Assembly: GCF_003182155.1 (NCBI RefSeq)
Contig: NZ_QGTG01000005.1
Coordinates: 124,001 to 188,000, forward strand
Origin: Chitinophaga sp. S165
GTDB lineage: Bacteria; Bacteroidota; Bacteroidia; Chitinophagales; Chitinophagaceae
Direction: 5' to 3'
Length of the DNA stretch: 64,000 bases
The notes beneath the pieces are model-generated. The model made no database searches. It worked only from the letters and a program-made list of their open reading frames with translations, and was not told where the DNA came from. A program made the position numbers and the translations under genes. Below are positions 26,782 through 35,583 of the stretch, piece by piece (the stretch's first letter is position 1; every line of letters begins with the position of its first letter).

Positions 26782-27327
26782 TTACATTGATGGTGGTGCA
26801 ATGTACACGGTATCCTTGAACTGACCTTTAACAGTAATGTTGTCTTTGAAATACAGTGCGTATACAATGTCAAAGGTCTTCTCGTTCTTATTAATAGTAA
26901 TAAAACCACTGTCTATCGTATTTAGACGGTGGTCTTCAGCTTCTTCAGTGAGCTCGCCGTTAACCATTGGCTGTTGGTAGTAACCGTAGATGTATGAAAA
27001 ATTCTTTGCTTTGTTGAAATCTTCAGAGTTGTTTGACTTATAAGTATAAGTTGAATTATAAATGATTTCAGTGGTATCAAAGGAAATACCGAAGATCGTA
27101 GCATTGCCAGTATAATTACTATCCTTACCGAAGAAGTTAATATTGGTGAAATTTATTTGCCTTCCCAAGAGGTCCTCATGAACAATGTTAGAATAAGGAG
27201 TAGCCAGAAATTCTCCGTTATAAGTGAGACCATTTACGGGAGTTGGATCAGGTGTCTTCTCGTCGTCTTTACTACATGCAGCAAAGAAAACAGTCGCAGC
27301 CAGCAGGCTGAATAATAATTTTTTCAT
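26782..27327 (-). CDS. Lipoprotein paralog 2 of 4
   Basis: The 181 residues begin with MKKLLFSLLAATVFFAACS, nearly identical to the signals of copies 3 and 4. The mature part has LTYNGE, TPY, a central TYTYKSNN, KAKNF, and ITVKGQFKD near the end, matching the family order. It is an outer-surface or periplasmic lipoprotein of unknown function. A sequence element shared with copies 3 and 4 lies just upstream of its start. Confidence 0.75.
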   Translation of the reverse strand: MKKLLFSLLAATVFFAACSKDDEKTPDPTPVNGLTYNGEFLATPYSNIVHEDLLGRQINFTNINFFGKDSNYTGNATIFGISFDTTEIIYNSTYTYKSNNSEDFNKAKNFSYIYGYYQQPMVNGELTEEAEDHRLNTIDSGFITINKNEKTFDIVYALYFKDNITVKGQFKDTVYIAPPSM

Positions 27328-27342
27328 GATTTGTAATTTGTG

Positions 27343-27363
27343 GGTATAGGTTAAACATCGTCA
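27343..27363 (-). promoter_or_regulatory. Conserved upstream element, lipoprotein copy 2
   Basis: In coding orientation it reads TGACGATGTTTAACCTATAC followed by C, and lies 15 bp upstream of the start. Very similar sequences precede copies 3 and 4. Confidence 0.45.
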
Positions 27364-27414
27364 TAGTGACGAATATCGTTGGGTTTCCTTCTTAGCAGAT
27401 TTGGCTATGGGCCA

Positions 27415-27442
27415 GAAAAAGCTGCTCATCGAGCAGCCTTTT
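27415..27442 (-). terminator. Terminator of lipoprotein gene
   Basis: GCTGCTC and GAGCAGC form a stem around ATC, and the minus-strand transcript continues TTTTTC. Confidence 0.75.
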
Positions 27443-27462
27443 CTTTCAGTATAATGAACTTA

Positions 27463-27975
27463 TTAGTCGTTGATAACTGTCATATCACCATTGTATTCAC
27501 CTTTAACAGTGATGTTATGGTATTGCAGCTCATAAGTAACCTTATAAGTATTCTGCGTTTTATTGATTGTTACAGAGCCTCCGGTCAGTGTGTCCAGTGA
27601 TGTAGCTTCATCAGTGAAGTCACGACCAGCATATGGTTGCTTGAAATACGTAGCAGCGTATGCAAAGTTTTTTGCCTTGTCATAACCGGTAGAATCGTAG
27701 TTCTTAAAAGTGTAGGTCTGACCCAGAATAACCGTATCTACGTCAATAGCTACCGCAGTTGCAGTACCGGTATAACCAGCTGTACTAAGCAGGTCTTTAT
27801 CTGCTGCTACGAATGTGCTACCATCAGTGTAGTCAATGCGGTAACCATAAGGAGTAGATATTGCTTCACCATTGTAAGTAAGGCTACTTGCGTTATCGAT
27901 CTTCTTATCGTCGTCTTTACTACATGCAGCGAAGAACAGTGTGGCAGCCAGCAGGCTGAATGCTAATTTTTTCAT
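27463..27975 (-). CDS. Lipoprotein paralog 3 of 4
   Basis: The 170 residues have a lipoprotein signal with LFFAACSKDDD. The body shows LTYNGEAISTPYGY, QTYTFKNYDSTGYDKAKNF, GGSVTINK and ITVKGEYNGD, all shared almost residue for residue with copy 4. Function unknown. It has its own upstream element and terminator. Confidence 0.75.
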   Translation of the reverse strand: MKKLAFSLLAATLFFAACSKDDDKKIDNASSLTYNGEAISTPYGYRIDYTDGSTFVAADKDLLSTAGYTGTATAVAIDVDTVILGQTYTFKNYDSTGYDKAKNFAYAATYFKQPYAGRDFTDEATSLDTLTGGSVTINKTQNTYKVTYELQYHNITVKGEYNGDMTVIND

Positions 27976-27998
27976 GCTTCGAAAATTGATTTTTGTTA

Positions 27999-28022
27999 GG
28001 TATAGTTTTTAAAATATTGTCA
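27999..28022 (-). promoter_or_regulatory. Conserved upstream element, lipoprotein copy 3
   Basis: In coding orientation it starts TGACAATATTTTAAAAACTA and continues TACC, a looser version of the element before copies 2 and 4. Confidence 0.4.
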
Positions 28023-28041
28023 CTATAACAGTATAATGTCA

Positions 28042-28554
28042 TCAGTTAAATGCTTTCAAAGCTCCGTTGTACTCGCCCTTAACAGTGATGTCTTTATACT
28101 TTAATTCGTATACAACAGTATAGATCTCCTGGTTTTTCTTAACAGTAACTGAACCGCCGATCACGGAATCCTGGTAAGTACCATTTTCCTCGTCGAATTC
28201 GCCATCTGCGAAATGTTGTTTGAAGTAAACGTATGCAGATTCGAAGTTTTTGGTCTTGTCATAACCGGTAGAATCCTTACTCATATAGGTGTAGGTCTGA
28301 CCAGGGATGATAGTGTCGAAATCAACAGCAGCTGCACTTGCAATGCCGTCGAAACCCTCAACCGATACATCCTTATCAGCGAACGCGATCTGCTTGCCAT
28401 CTGTTCTCCAGTCAAACAGGTATCCATAAGGAGTTTGTACAGTTTCTCCGTTATAAATGAAACTACTTACCGGAGTTTGTGCAGGGTCTTCATCTTTACT
28501 GCAGGCAGCAAGAAATAGTGTGGCAGCCAGCAGGCTGAATGCTAGTTTTTTCAT
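28042..28554 (-). CDS. Lipoprotein paralog 4 of 4
   Basis: The 170 residues are closest to copy 3 (signal LFLAACSKDED; FIYNGETVQTPYGY; TYTYMSKDSTGYDKTKNF; GGSVTVKKNQ; ITVKGEYNGA). It is the promoter-distal end of the array in coding order and carries the conserved upstream element at 28566-28587. No named family is recognised. Confidence 0.75.
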   Translation of the reverse strand: MKKLAFSLLAATLFLAACSKDEDPAQTPVSSFIYNGETVQTPYGYLFDWRTDGKQIAFADKDVSVEGFDGIASAAAVDFDTIIPGQTYTYMSKDSTGYDKTKNFESAYVYFKQHFADGEFDEENGTYQDSVIGGSVTVKKNQEIYTVVYELKYKDITVKGEYNGALKAFN

Positions 28555-28565
28555 GAATATGTATT

Positions 28566-28587
28566 GGTATAGGTTAAGACATCGTCA
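28566..28587 (-). promoter_or_regulatory. Conserved upstream element, lipoprotein copy 4
   Basis: In coding orientation it starts TGACGATGTCTTAACCTATA and continues CC, matching the copy 2 element except for one inserted base and one substitution. It lies 11 bp upstream of the start. Confidence 0.45.
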
Positions 28588-28778
28588 GATATCCTCGTCA
28601 TTAATTGGGTCTCATCTCGATCAGATTGGTACGGTAGAACAGTTGCAATAAAATTCAGTTATACGGTAATGCAATCACAATATCAGGGCACGCGGCCGCA
28701 AATATAGTAATAATATTTATAATATTATCCGTTTGTTAAAATTTAAAAGGATATGGTAGGAGGCGCGTGCAGCGTGAA

Positions 28779-28803
28779 CCTGGAGATCGCATTGATCTCC
28801 AGG
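28779..28803 (-). terminator. Hairpin downstream of surE
   Basis: CCTGGAGATC and GATCTCCAGG are perfect 10-bp arms around GCATT. It lies 15 bp past the surE stop; no T-run follows, so termination strength is uncertain. Confidence 0.5.
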
Positions 28804-28818
28804 ATATTAAACATGGTC

Positions 28819-29553
28819 TTATAAGGACTGGCTGTTCAGGGCAGCTTGTAATTCGTCTTCATTTGTCAGATCGAGCCGTAAAGGGGTAATGGAAACGAAA
28901 TCATTATCCACCGCCCATCTGTCAGTACCTTCCTCCGCAGGTTCCAATGGCGTAACTGTAAACCAGTAATGTTTCCGGTTCATCGGGTCAGTACCCGGTA
29001 CGATCTTCCCGTCATATAGACGGACGGATTGCCTCGTCCACCGGATGCCTTTGGGTTGAGGCGGAAAATTGACGTTAAAGAGGCTTAATCCGGGCTTTTC
29101 GAGTAACAACTGAAGCACCATTTCCACATAATTTTCAAAAGCCGGAAAATTGGGTTCAGATTTACCCACAGGAGTGCTCAGCGCAATACCCTTGATGCCG
29201 AGTAGTACAGCCTGCTTCGCCGCCGCCAGTGTTCCGGAATGCCACATCCCGTTACCAAGATTAGGCCCCATATTGATGCCTGAAAGCACCACATCCGTTT
29301 TCGCATATAAATGAGTGCCCAACGCCACACAGTCTGCCGGCGTACCATTTACACGATACGCCTCTATTCCGTCAAAATTGATAGGGGAAGCTTTGAATGA
29401 AAGCGGGCGCGAATGCGTAACCGCATGCCCCATGGAAGACTGCTCCACATCCGGCGCTACTATCCTTACTTCTCCGAATCGCGCCGCCACTTTCGCCAGG
29501 GCGGCTATTCCAGGGCTGTAAATGCCATCGTCGTTTGTAATTAGTATTCTCAT
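28819..29553 (-). CDS. surE: 5'/3'-nucleotidase SurE
   Basis: The 244 residues from the ATG at 29553 begin with the SurE signature ILITNDDGIYSPGI, whose two Asp bind the metal. Other SurE landmarks are APDVEQSSMGHAVT, the metal-binding Asn in SGINMGPNLGN, and YSGT-like WHSGTLAAAK. SurE dephosphorylates nucleoside monophosphates and short polyphosphates. The frame is open for 12 further codons, but the ATG at 29553 places the start exactly at the conserved N-terminus. It is divergent from the lipid kinase gene. Confidence 0.93.
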   Translation of the reverse strand: MRILITNDDGIYSPGIAALAKVAARFGEVRIVAPDVEQSSMGHAVTHSRPLSFKASPINFDGIEAYRVNGTPADCVALGTHLYAKTDVVLSGINMGPNLGNGMWHSGTLAAAKQAVLLGIKGIALSTPVGKSEPNFPAFENYVEMVLQLLLEKPGLSLFNVNFPPQPKGIRWTRQSVRLYDGKIVPGTDPMNRKHYWFTVTPLEPAEEGTDRWAVDNDFVSITPLRLDLTNEDELQAALNSQSL

Positions 29554-29615
29554 ATCTATGCGGCCTCCAAATTCATGCCATTGGGGCATGGTATCCTTTT
29601 TGCAAATAATATGTT

Positions 29616-30509
29616 ATGAAAGCGCATTTACTGCATAACCCCAAAGCGGGCGATCAGGACCACTCAGAAAATGAGCTGATGAAAAAGATCAGCGCTCATG
29701 GTATCAGGTGCATCTATTCCTCCGCAAAAAAGGAATGGACGAAAGACCTGACGCCTGATGCGGACTTTGTGATCATAGCAGGAGGAGATGGTACTGTCAG
29801 AAAGGTCATTCTCCAGTTCCTCAATGGCAAAGCGGGCGATAAACGATATCCTCTTGCACTCCTGCCCATGGGAACAGCTAATAATATCAGCCGCTCACTA
29901 CACCTCATGGGCGATGCCGATGATGTTATCGCCTCCTGGAAACATCAGCATATCCAGAAATTTGATGTGGGTAAGATCGCAGGTTTTCATGAAGACATGT
30001 TCTTCCTGGAAGGTTTCGGTTTCGGCATTTTCCCCGTGCTGATGGAGTCAATGAAAGAACTGGATGAACCTGATACGCCGGAAGAAAAGTTGAAAATGGC
30101 CCTGGAAACACTGCACGATATCATAGACAATTATCAGGCAAAGGAATGCCGGCTGGAAATTGATGGTGTAGACCACTCCGGCAAATACCTGATGGCGGAA
30201 GTGATGAATATACGCTCTATTGGCCCCGGTCTGAACCTCAACGGAGACGCCGATGTCGGAGATGGACTGCTGGAGGTAGTGCTGCTCGGTGAAGACAAAA
30301 GAAAGGCCTTTTCAGCATATATAGCAGACAGGATCTCTTCTGCTGCACATAAAGACTATGATCTTCCTGTTATCAAAGGGAAGAGTATCAAAATATCCTG
30401 GGAAGATGAACATGCCCACGTTGACGATGAACTGATAAAAGCAGGGAAAGACAAAAGCTACATTGTCAGCATCTTGAAGCGTGAATTGGAGTTTATCGTA
30501 CCGGCCTGA
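29616..30509 (+). CDS. Diacylglycerol-kinase-family lipid kinase
   Basis: The 297 residues have the DAGK catalytic motif IIAGGDGTVRKV near residue 50 and the downstream substrate segment LPMGTANNISRSL. The C-terminal sandwich domain contains LNGDADVGDGLLEVVLLG. Members phosphorylate diacylglycerol, sphingosine or similar lipids at the membrane using ATP. It is the first of three plus-strand genes (lipid kinase, ABC ATPase, helicase) separated by 30-70 bp. The exact lipid is not known. Confidence 0.88.
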   Translation: MKAHLLHNPKAGDQDHSENELMKKISAHGIRCIYSSAKKEWTKDLTPDADFVIIAGGDGTVRKVILQFLNGKAGDKRYPLALLPMGTANNISRSLHLMGDADDVIASWKHQHIQKFDVGKIAGFHEDMFFLEGFGFGIFPVLMESMKELDEPDTPEEKLKMALETLHDIIDNYQAKECRLEIDGVDHSGKYLMAEVMNIRSIGPGLNLNGDADVGDGLLEVVLLGEDKRKAFSAYIADRISSAAHKDYDLPVIKGKSIKISWEDEHAHVDDELIKAGKDKSYIVSILKRELEFIVPA

Positions 30510-30578
30510 ACCTGGTTAAGTTTGCTTCCTGCCCGTTTAAGTGGTAATTTGCAGCTTTTTATGCGATATTAGCTTTAT

Positions 30579-31562
30579 ATGAATTTGTTAGAAGTATCGG
30601 GCGTGCGCAAGCAGGAAGGAGGTGAGGAAGTATTGAAAGGTGTCAGCTTCACACAGAAAGCATTCCAGAAAATAGCCATAGCAGGAGAGTCAGGGTCAGG
30701 TAAAAGCACCTTGCTGAAAATAATCGGCGGACTGACACAGGCAGACGGTGGAGAGGTGCTGTTTGAGAATGTGCGGGTGAAAGGCCCGCTGGAAAGATTG
30801 TTACCCGGTCAGCCAGGTATCGCTTACCTTTCCCAGCATTATGAACTGCGTAACCATTACAGGATGGAAGAGATCCTGTCTTATGCCAATATGCTGTCTG
30901 ACGAAGAAGCCGAAACACTCTATGAAGTATGTCGCATCAATCACCTGATGAAAAGAAAGAATGATCAGCTGTCAGGTGGCGAGAAACAACGTGTAGCGCT
31001 GGCCCGTCTGCTTACAACGGCTCCCCGTTTGCTCATCCTCGACGAACCTTTCTCCAATCTTGATCCGATCCATAAGAATACTTTAAAGACCGTCATCCGT
31101 GAAATAGGTGAACGGTTAAAGATCACCTGTCTGCTCGTATCGCATGATCCGCTGGATACATTGTCATGGGCAGATGAGATCATCGTCATGAAAGATGGAC
31201 AGATCCTGCAGCAGGGCCCTCCCGAGCAGGTATACAGCCAACCGGCAGATGAATATGCCGCCGCCCTGTTTGGTAGCTACAACATGGTGCCTTCAGCAGC
31301 AGCGAAAGATTTTAAAAGCTTACCAGGTGTTCATGTTAACGGGAAAAGCCTTTTCATACGCCCCGAACGTTTTAAGATCACCGGGAACCCGGAACACGCC
31401 CTGAAAGGAAAGATCAAGGAAGTGAACTTCATGGGAAGTACCTACGAGATAGCGGTACAACTGCCATCAAGCGTAGTTACTGTGAAAACCGGTAACGGAG
31501 ATCATCTGCAGGGACAAGAGATCTACCTGTCTTTATCGGCTGCCGATATCTGGTATGCTTGA
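30579..31562 (+). CDS. ABC transporter ATP-binding protein
   Basis: The 327 residues show Walker A GESGSGKST, the Q-loop near AYLSQHYEL, the signature LSGGEKQRVALARLL, Walker B LLILDEPFSNLD and the H-loop VSHDP. About 90 C-terminal residues (SLFIRPERFKI and ITEVNFMGSTYEI-like) look like a TOBE regulatory domain as in sugar, spermidine or phosphonate importers. No permease or binding protein is adjacent, so the membrane partner must be elsewhere. Confidence 0.9.
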   Translation: MNLLEVSGVRKQEGGEEVLKGVSFTQKAFQKIAIAGESGSGKSTLLKIIGGLTQADGGEVLFENVRVKGPLERLLPGQPGIAYLSQHYELRNHYRMEEILSYANMLSDEEAETLYEVCRINHLMKRKNDQLSGGEKQRVALARLLTTAPRLLILDEPFSNLDPIHKNTLKTVIREIGERLKITCLLVSHDPLDTLSWADEIIVMKDGQILQQGPPEQVYSQPADEYAAALFGSYNMVPSAAAKDFKSLPGVHVNGKSLFIRPERFKITGNPEHALKGKIKEVNFMGSTYEIAVQLPSSVVTVKTGNGDHLQGQEIYLSLSAADIWYA

Positions 31563-31592
31563 TGATAATATCAGATGATGTAAATTCGGGGC

Positions 31593-33152
31593 ATGAATTT
31601 GACCCAGGAGCAGACAGCCATCATCAAAAGCAAAGGAGATATCAGGATCATCGCCGTAGCTGGCGCAGGTAAAACAACCACACTTGCCGAATATGCAAAA
31701 GCAAGGCCCGATAAGCGCATTCTGTACCTTGCCTTCAACAAGACTGTCAAACTCGAAGCAGAGAAGAAATTTGCTGCTATGAAACTCTCACATGTGAGAG
31801 TGGAAACCGCACACTCACTGGCCTTTTATTACATTGTCAGAGGTTCGAAATACACACTTAAAAGTGAGGGATATAAGATCAATGAGATCGTCGATATCCT
31901 GAACCTGCGTGGCCTGAAAGGCAAACACACGGAGTCTATCCTCGCTACACATATCAACGCATACCTGGCTTATTTCTGTAACAGTGCGCCTGCAAAGGTG
32001 CAGGACCTCGACTACGAAGACGTGCTGACAGATAAAGAAGCCATCGAATTTGCCACTAAATACAAAAAAGACATCCAGTACCAAACGCGCCTGTTCCTCG
32101 ACAAAATGAACAAGGGCGAGATTCCCATCACACACGATTTCTATCTGAAGAAATTTCAACTGGCCCGTCCCGTACTGGATTATGATGTCATTCTTTTTGA
32201 TGAAGGTCAGGACGCTTCCGGTGCTATGCTGGATGTATTCCGTACACAGCAGGGTACAAAGGTGCTGGTAGGAGATAGTCACCAACAGATCTATGGCTGG
32301 CGGTACGCGGTAAACTCACTCGATAAACTAAACTATCCCTTATATACACTCAGCACAAGTTTCCGTTTCGATCAGGACATCGCCGACCTCGCGTCTTATG
32401 TTATACAGTGGAAGAAGTTGTACAGCGCACCACTAACAGTAAAGATCATCGGCTTCGGAAAATCCCGCAAGAACAGTACCCGCGCGGTTGTTGCCAGAAC
32501 TAATGCCGGTCTGCTGGTAAAAGCGATCGAATTGCTGATCGAGAAAAAAGAGATCCGGACCATCTATTTTGAGGGTAGGATAGAAAATTACACTTATGCC
32601 AACGAAGGCGCTTCCGTATATGATATCCTGAACCTTTATACCGGCGATGTAGGCCGTATCAGGGATAAAACCATTGCCAGCATGGACAGTATGGACGACC
32701 TGGAAGAATATATAAAAACAACAGGTGAGGCGCAGATGGGAATGCTTGTGGACATGGTAAAGAAATATGGTACAAAGATCCCCGGATACATCAAAAAACT
32801 GAAAGACTGCCACCTGGATAACGATGATAAGGAAAACGCAGACATGATCTTCTCCACAGTACACCGCTGCAAGGGAATGGAGTATGATGAGGTGACATTA
32901 GCCAATGACTTCATCACATATGATAAGGTCGTAAAACAGTCCGAAAATATCGACAAGGTCAATATCTCAAAATTATCGGAAGAGATCAACCTGCTCTACG
33001 TTGCTATTACCAGAGCGAAAAGCCATCTGTATATTCCCCAGGAGATCTTGACAGGGCAACAGAAGAAAGTAGTGCCGGCCATGAAAAAGAAAAGGGTCTC
33101 CGGAGCCGAGACCAAAGGAGAGAACTATGTGTACGCCGGGGAAAGAAAATAG
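31593..33152 (+). CDS. UvrD/Rep-family superfamily 1 helicase
   Basis: The 519 residues carry helicase motif I AVAGAGKTTT near the start, motif Ia LAFNKTVKLEA, motif II FDEGQDAS, motif III GDSHQQIYGWR, motif IV-like RAVVARTNAG, motif V TVHRCKGMEYDEV and motif VI LLYVAITRAKSHLY. It is shorter than UvrD or Rep (about 700) and lacks a nuclease domain, similar to stand-alone F-box-type helicases. It translocates 3' to 5' on single-stranded DNA in the known family. The role in this cell is not known. Confidence 0.88.
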   Translation: MNLTQEQTAIIKSKGDIRIIAVAGAGKTTTLAEYAKARPDKRILYLAFNKTVKLEAEKKFAAMKLSHVRVETAHSLAFYYIVRGSKYTLKSEGYKINEIVDILNLRGLKGKHTESILATHINAYLAYFCNSAPAKVQDLDYEDVLTDKEAIEFATKYKKDIQYQTRLFLDKMNKGEIPITHDFYLKKFQLARPVLDYDVILFDEGQDASGAMLDVFRTQQGTKVLVGDSHQQIYGWRYAVNSLDKLNYPLYTLSTSFRFDQDIADLASYVIQWKKLYSAPLTVKIIGFGKSRKNSTRAVVARTNAGLLVKAIELLIEKKEIRTIYFEGRIENYTYANEGASVYDILNLYTGDVGRIRDKTIASMDSMDDLEEYIKTTGEAQMGMLVDMVKKYGTKIPGYIKKLKDCHLDNDDKENADMIFSTVHRCKGMEYDEVTLANDFITYDKVVKQSENIDKVNISKLSEEINLLYVAITRAKSHLYIPQEILTGQQKKVVPAMKKKRVSGAETKGENYVYAGERK

Positions 33153-33170
33153 ACGTACACCTTTGCGCTC

Positions 33171-33593
33171 TTAGTTCTTTTTAAAGTTCAGCAGGTCTAT
33201 CATCAGGTTAAAAGCATCCATAGCAGTAGGGCTGTTCAGCTTCAAGGGTTTGATGATATATCCTGATACTCCCAGCTTTTCTGCGGCCGACTTGTCTGTA
33301 CGGTCTCCGGAAGTAGTAAGTATGAAACGTTTGATCTGCTTCAATTCCTCATGCCCGCGCATATATTCGAGTACTTCAAATCCGTTTACTTTAGGCATAT
33401 TGATGTCTATCAGCATCACATCCGGTAAGGTGCCGTTACTTGAACTGATCTGTTCATCCAGCAGCGAAATAGCTTCCTCACCATTTTTTGCATTGGTCAG
33501 TTTATAAAAAATATTCAATTTATCAAGTGAACGCTTAATATCTATCACATCCAGCTTATCATCTTCTACCAGTAAAATATTAATCGGCTGCAT
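33171..33593 (-). CDS. Single-domain response regulator
   Basis: The 140 residues are a receiver domain only: acidic pair in LLVEDDKLD, phosphoacceptor D63 in MLIDINMPKV, Thr in ILTTSGD and Lys in IIKPLK. No output domain is present, as in the Rcp1-type receivers. Its ATG overlaps the kinase stop (TAATG), so it is translationally coupled and is the kinase's likely partner. It may pass the phosphate on or bind a protein target. Confidence 0.9.
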   Translation of the reverse strand: MQPINILLVEDDKLDVIDIKRSLDKLNIFYKLTNAKNGEEAISLLDEQISSSNGTLPDVMLIDINMPKVNGFEVLEYMRGHEELKQIKRFILTTSGDRTDKSAAEKLGVSGYIIKPLKLNSPTAMDAFNLMIDLLNFKKN

Positions 33594-35065
33594 TATTGTT
33601 CTTTTGACCAGGTGAAGGAAAAGACAGAACCCGCTCCTGGCGATGAAACTACGTTGATCTGTTGCTTCTTTGTATCTATTATTTTCTTGACTATTGCCAA
33701 TCCCACGCCAGTGCTTTCGAAGCTATCCCTATCCTTTAAAGTCTGAAAAATAATAAAAATCCGCTTGTGATAGTGATTTGCAATGCCATTTCCATTGTCT
33801 TCAACGAAAAATTCATAGTGATCTTCGTGTTCTTTGAAGTAGACTTTTACCGTAGGATCCGCTTTGTCATTATGTTTGATGGCATTGCTGATCAGATTTG
33901 AAAAAATCTGGAAGAGCCATAATTTTTCTGCATGAATAGTGGGCAGATCACCTATCTCAACATGTACATCCCCGGTATCCGGTAAATTATCCACTACTTC
34001 TTTCAAGAGCGCATTGAGGACCACCTCTTCCTTTTCAATCGTTTCTTTGTCTGCTTTGGCATAGGAAAGCAGTCCCTCAATAAGGTTTTCGGCCCTGTCT
34101 ACCCGCCCCTTGATCAGCTCCATGTACTCACTGACCTGCGGAGTGAGTTCCCGCTGATGATCTTCTTCTATCCAGGATACTACATTACTGATGCCTCTCA
34201 ATGGCCCTTTCAGATCGTGAGACACGATCTGGGCGAACTGGTCGAGCTCCTCGTTGGACCGTTTCAACAAGGTGATATTCCTGGACAGTTCCCTGGACAT
34301 ATGGTTCAGCGCATTTCCCAGGTCGCTCATCTCATCCTTGCCGATATCTTTAACCATCACATCGTAGTTGCCGCTGGCGATTTCGTTAGCCATATCAGTC
34401 ATAACCCTGATGCGCCTGGCGATCTTTAACGTAACGAATGTGATAATGGACAACCCAAGTATAATGGATGTGGTGGTCAGCAACAGTGACAGTCTCCTCG
34501 TGTTGGTCACAGAAGCGGCCAGCTCCTGTTTCCTGCTTTCACGCATGGCGTATTCTGATGCTGCAAATTCTTTGAATTGTTGCTGCAGGGCAGTCTGTAT
34601 GCTTCTTTCATGGCCGGAAGCAAACTTGTCCTTATACACCTTGTTGAAGGTGTCCAGGTGCTGACGGCTGACAGACGCGAACATTTTCGCCTGTTTCAGG
34701 GGATCAGTGTATTCTTCCGTCCACTGATCGTTCAGCTCCTTGATATGACGCAGCATCGTGGTCTGCGAGGAATCGGTGATGAGACCTTCCATCTCTTTTA
34801 AGATGATCTCATTCTCAATATTAGCGGAATCATAGGCTTCAACGAAAGACTTTTCACCCGTGAGCAGGTAACCTCTGAGGCCATTTACCATTGTCAGCAC
34901 ATTCCGCTGGAACCTGCCACTGTTGCGTACAAGATTGGTAGATCTGGTAAAATAATCATTGTTTTCCATCACGGTGTTCGACAAGCTGAAATTGACGAAA
35001 GTAGTGATGGAGAATAGTATCAGCACTGATACAAATCCCAGGAATATATAATGCGAGATCTTCAT
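33593..35065 (-). CDS. CHASE3-HAMP sensor histidine kinase
   Basis: The 490 residues from the ATG at 35065 begin with a transmembrane helix (8-28), a helical extracytoplasmic region at about 30-190 that reads like CHASE3, a second membrane helix (193-215) and a HAMP domain (215-265). The HisKA box has H283 in VSHDLKGPLRG, and the ATPase domain shows SNAIKHN, DNGNGI and GVGLAIVKKI. It resembles bacteriophytochrome-type kinases that signal through single-domain receivers such as the one downstream. Confidence 0.9.
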   Translation of the reverse strand: MKISHYIFLGFVSVLILFSITTFVNFSLSNTVMENNDYFTRSTNLVRNSGRFQRNVLTMVNGLRGYLLTGEKSFVEAYDSANIENEIILKEMEGLITDSSQTTMLRHIKELNDQWTEEYTDPLKQAKMFASVSRQHLDTFNKVYKDKFASGHERSIQTALQQQFKEFAASEYAMRESRKQELAASVTNTRRLSLLLTTTSIILGLSIITFVTLKIARRIRVMTDMANEIASGNYDVMVKDIGKDEMSDLGNALNHMSRELSRNITLLKRSNEELDQFAQIVSHDLKGPLRGISNVVSWIEEDHQRELTPQVSEYMELIKGRVDRAENLIEGLLSYAKADKETIEKEEVVLNALLKEVVDNLPDTGDVHVEIGDLPTIHAEKLWLFQIFSNLISNAIKHNDKADPTVKVYFKEHEDHYEFFVEDNGNGIANHYHKRIFIIFQTLKDRDSFESTGVGLAIVKKIIDTKKQQINVVSSPGAGSVFSFTWSKEQ

Positions 35066-35126
35066 TGTAAGGGCAATTGTAGCAAAAAAATCCCTATATT
35101 TTGTAAATTGTATATAAACCCCGACC

Positions 35127-35234
35127 ATGATCTTTACCCATGACCTTGATGCACCCGATGCAGGTCTGATAAAACCGAATTTTGAAGATATCCGGGATGT
35201 AAAGGATTATTACCAGCACTATCTCGAAAAATAG
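35127..35234 (+). CDS. Possible small protein, 35 residues
   Basis: An ATG at 35127 opens a 35-codon frame ending at the TAG 35232-35234, with a product ending DVKDYYQHYLEK and beginning MIFTHDLDAP. Its codon use looks like neighbouring genes and it is divergent from the kinase gene. A near -7 match (CTATATTTTG) lies about 27-35 bp before it. I recognise no family, and chance cannot be ruled out for so short a frame. Confidence 0.3.
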   Translation: MIFTHDLDAPDAGLIKPNFEDIRDVKDYYQHYLEK

Positions 35235-35583
35235 TGTATCCATGACCGCCGCCCGGTATGGTTTTAGTAGCGGTAATTGCACTGTTCATGACCTTGCATA
35301 CGTCCATATCGTTGTGTGATGGCGTATATAACGGAATTGTGTATTAATACATACTGGCAAGGGATTAGCGGCGTACGTGATTGTTTAATTTATATATTGC
35401 AGAACTGTTATTTGCCACTCGTCATTTCATGATCTACGTTATTGGGTAAATTTATTATGTTAACATAACGCTATTCAGGGCGTGAAAGGAAGCTATTAAC
35501 AAAACAGAAAATCTGAAACTGCGAAAAGCGCTGCACAACGAAAATGAACCGCACAAACTGTCAAACTGAAACTGAAGCAAACT
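35235..35583. other. Intergenic region upstream of the aldehyde oxidoreductase operon
   Basis: This stretch holds the operon's control region. TAAATTTA near 35447-35454 is one base from the -7 consensus and is followed directly by the palindrome at 35455-35468. The last 90 bp before the start are A-rich and purine-rich, as in Bacteroidota leaders. No gene is evident. Confidence 0.4.
35455..35468. promoter_or_regulatory. Perfect 14-bp palindrome
   Basis: TTATGTTAACATAA is perfectly self-complementary and directly abuts a near -7 element, about 115 bp upstream of the first gene of the oxidoreductase operon. This is a likely repressor or activator site. Confidence 0.4.

Noticed and set aside
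26142-28554. One large fragmented lipoprotein pseudogene
   Set aside because: Each of the four copies has a complete signal peptide, stop and its own terminator or upstream element, so separate intact genes fit better.
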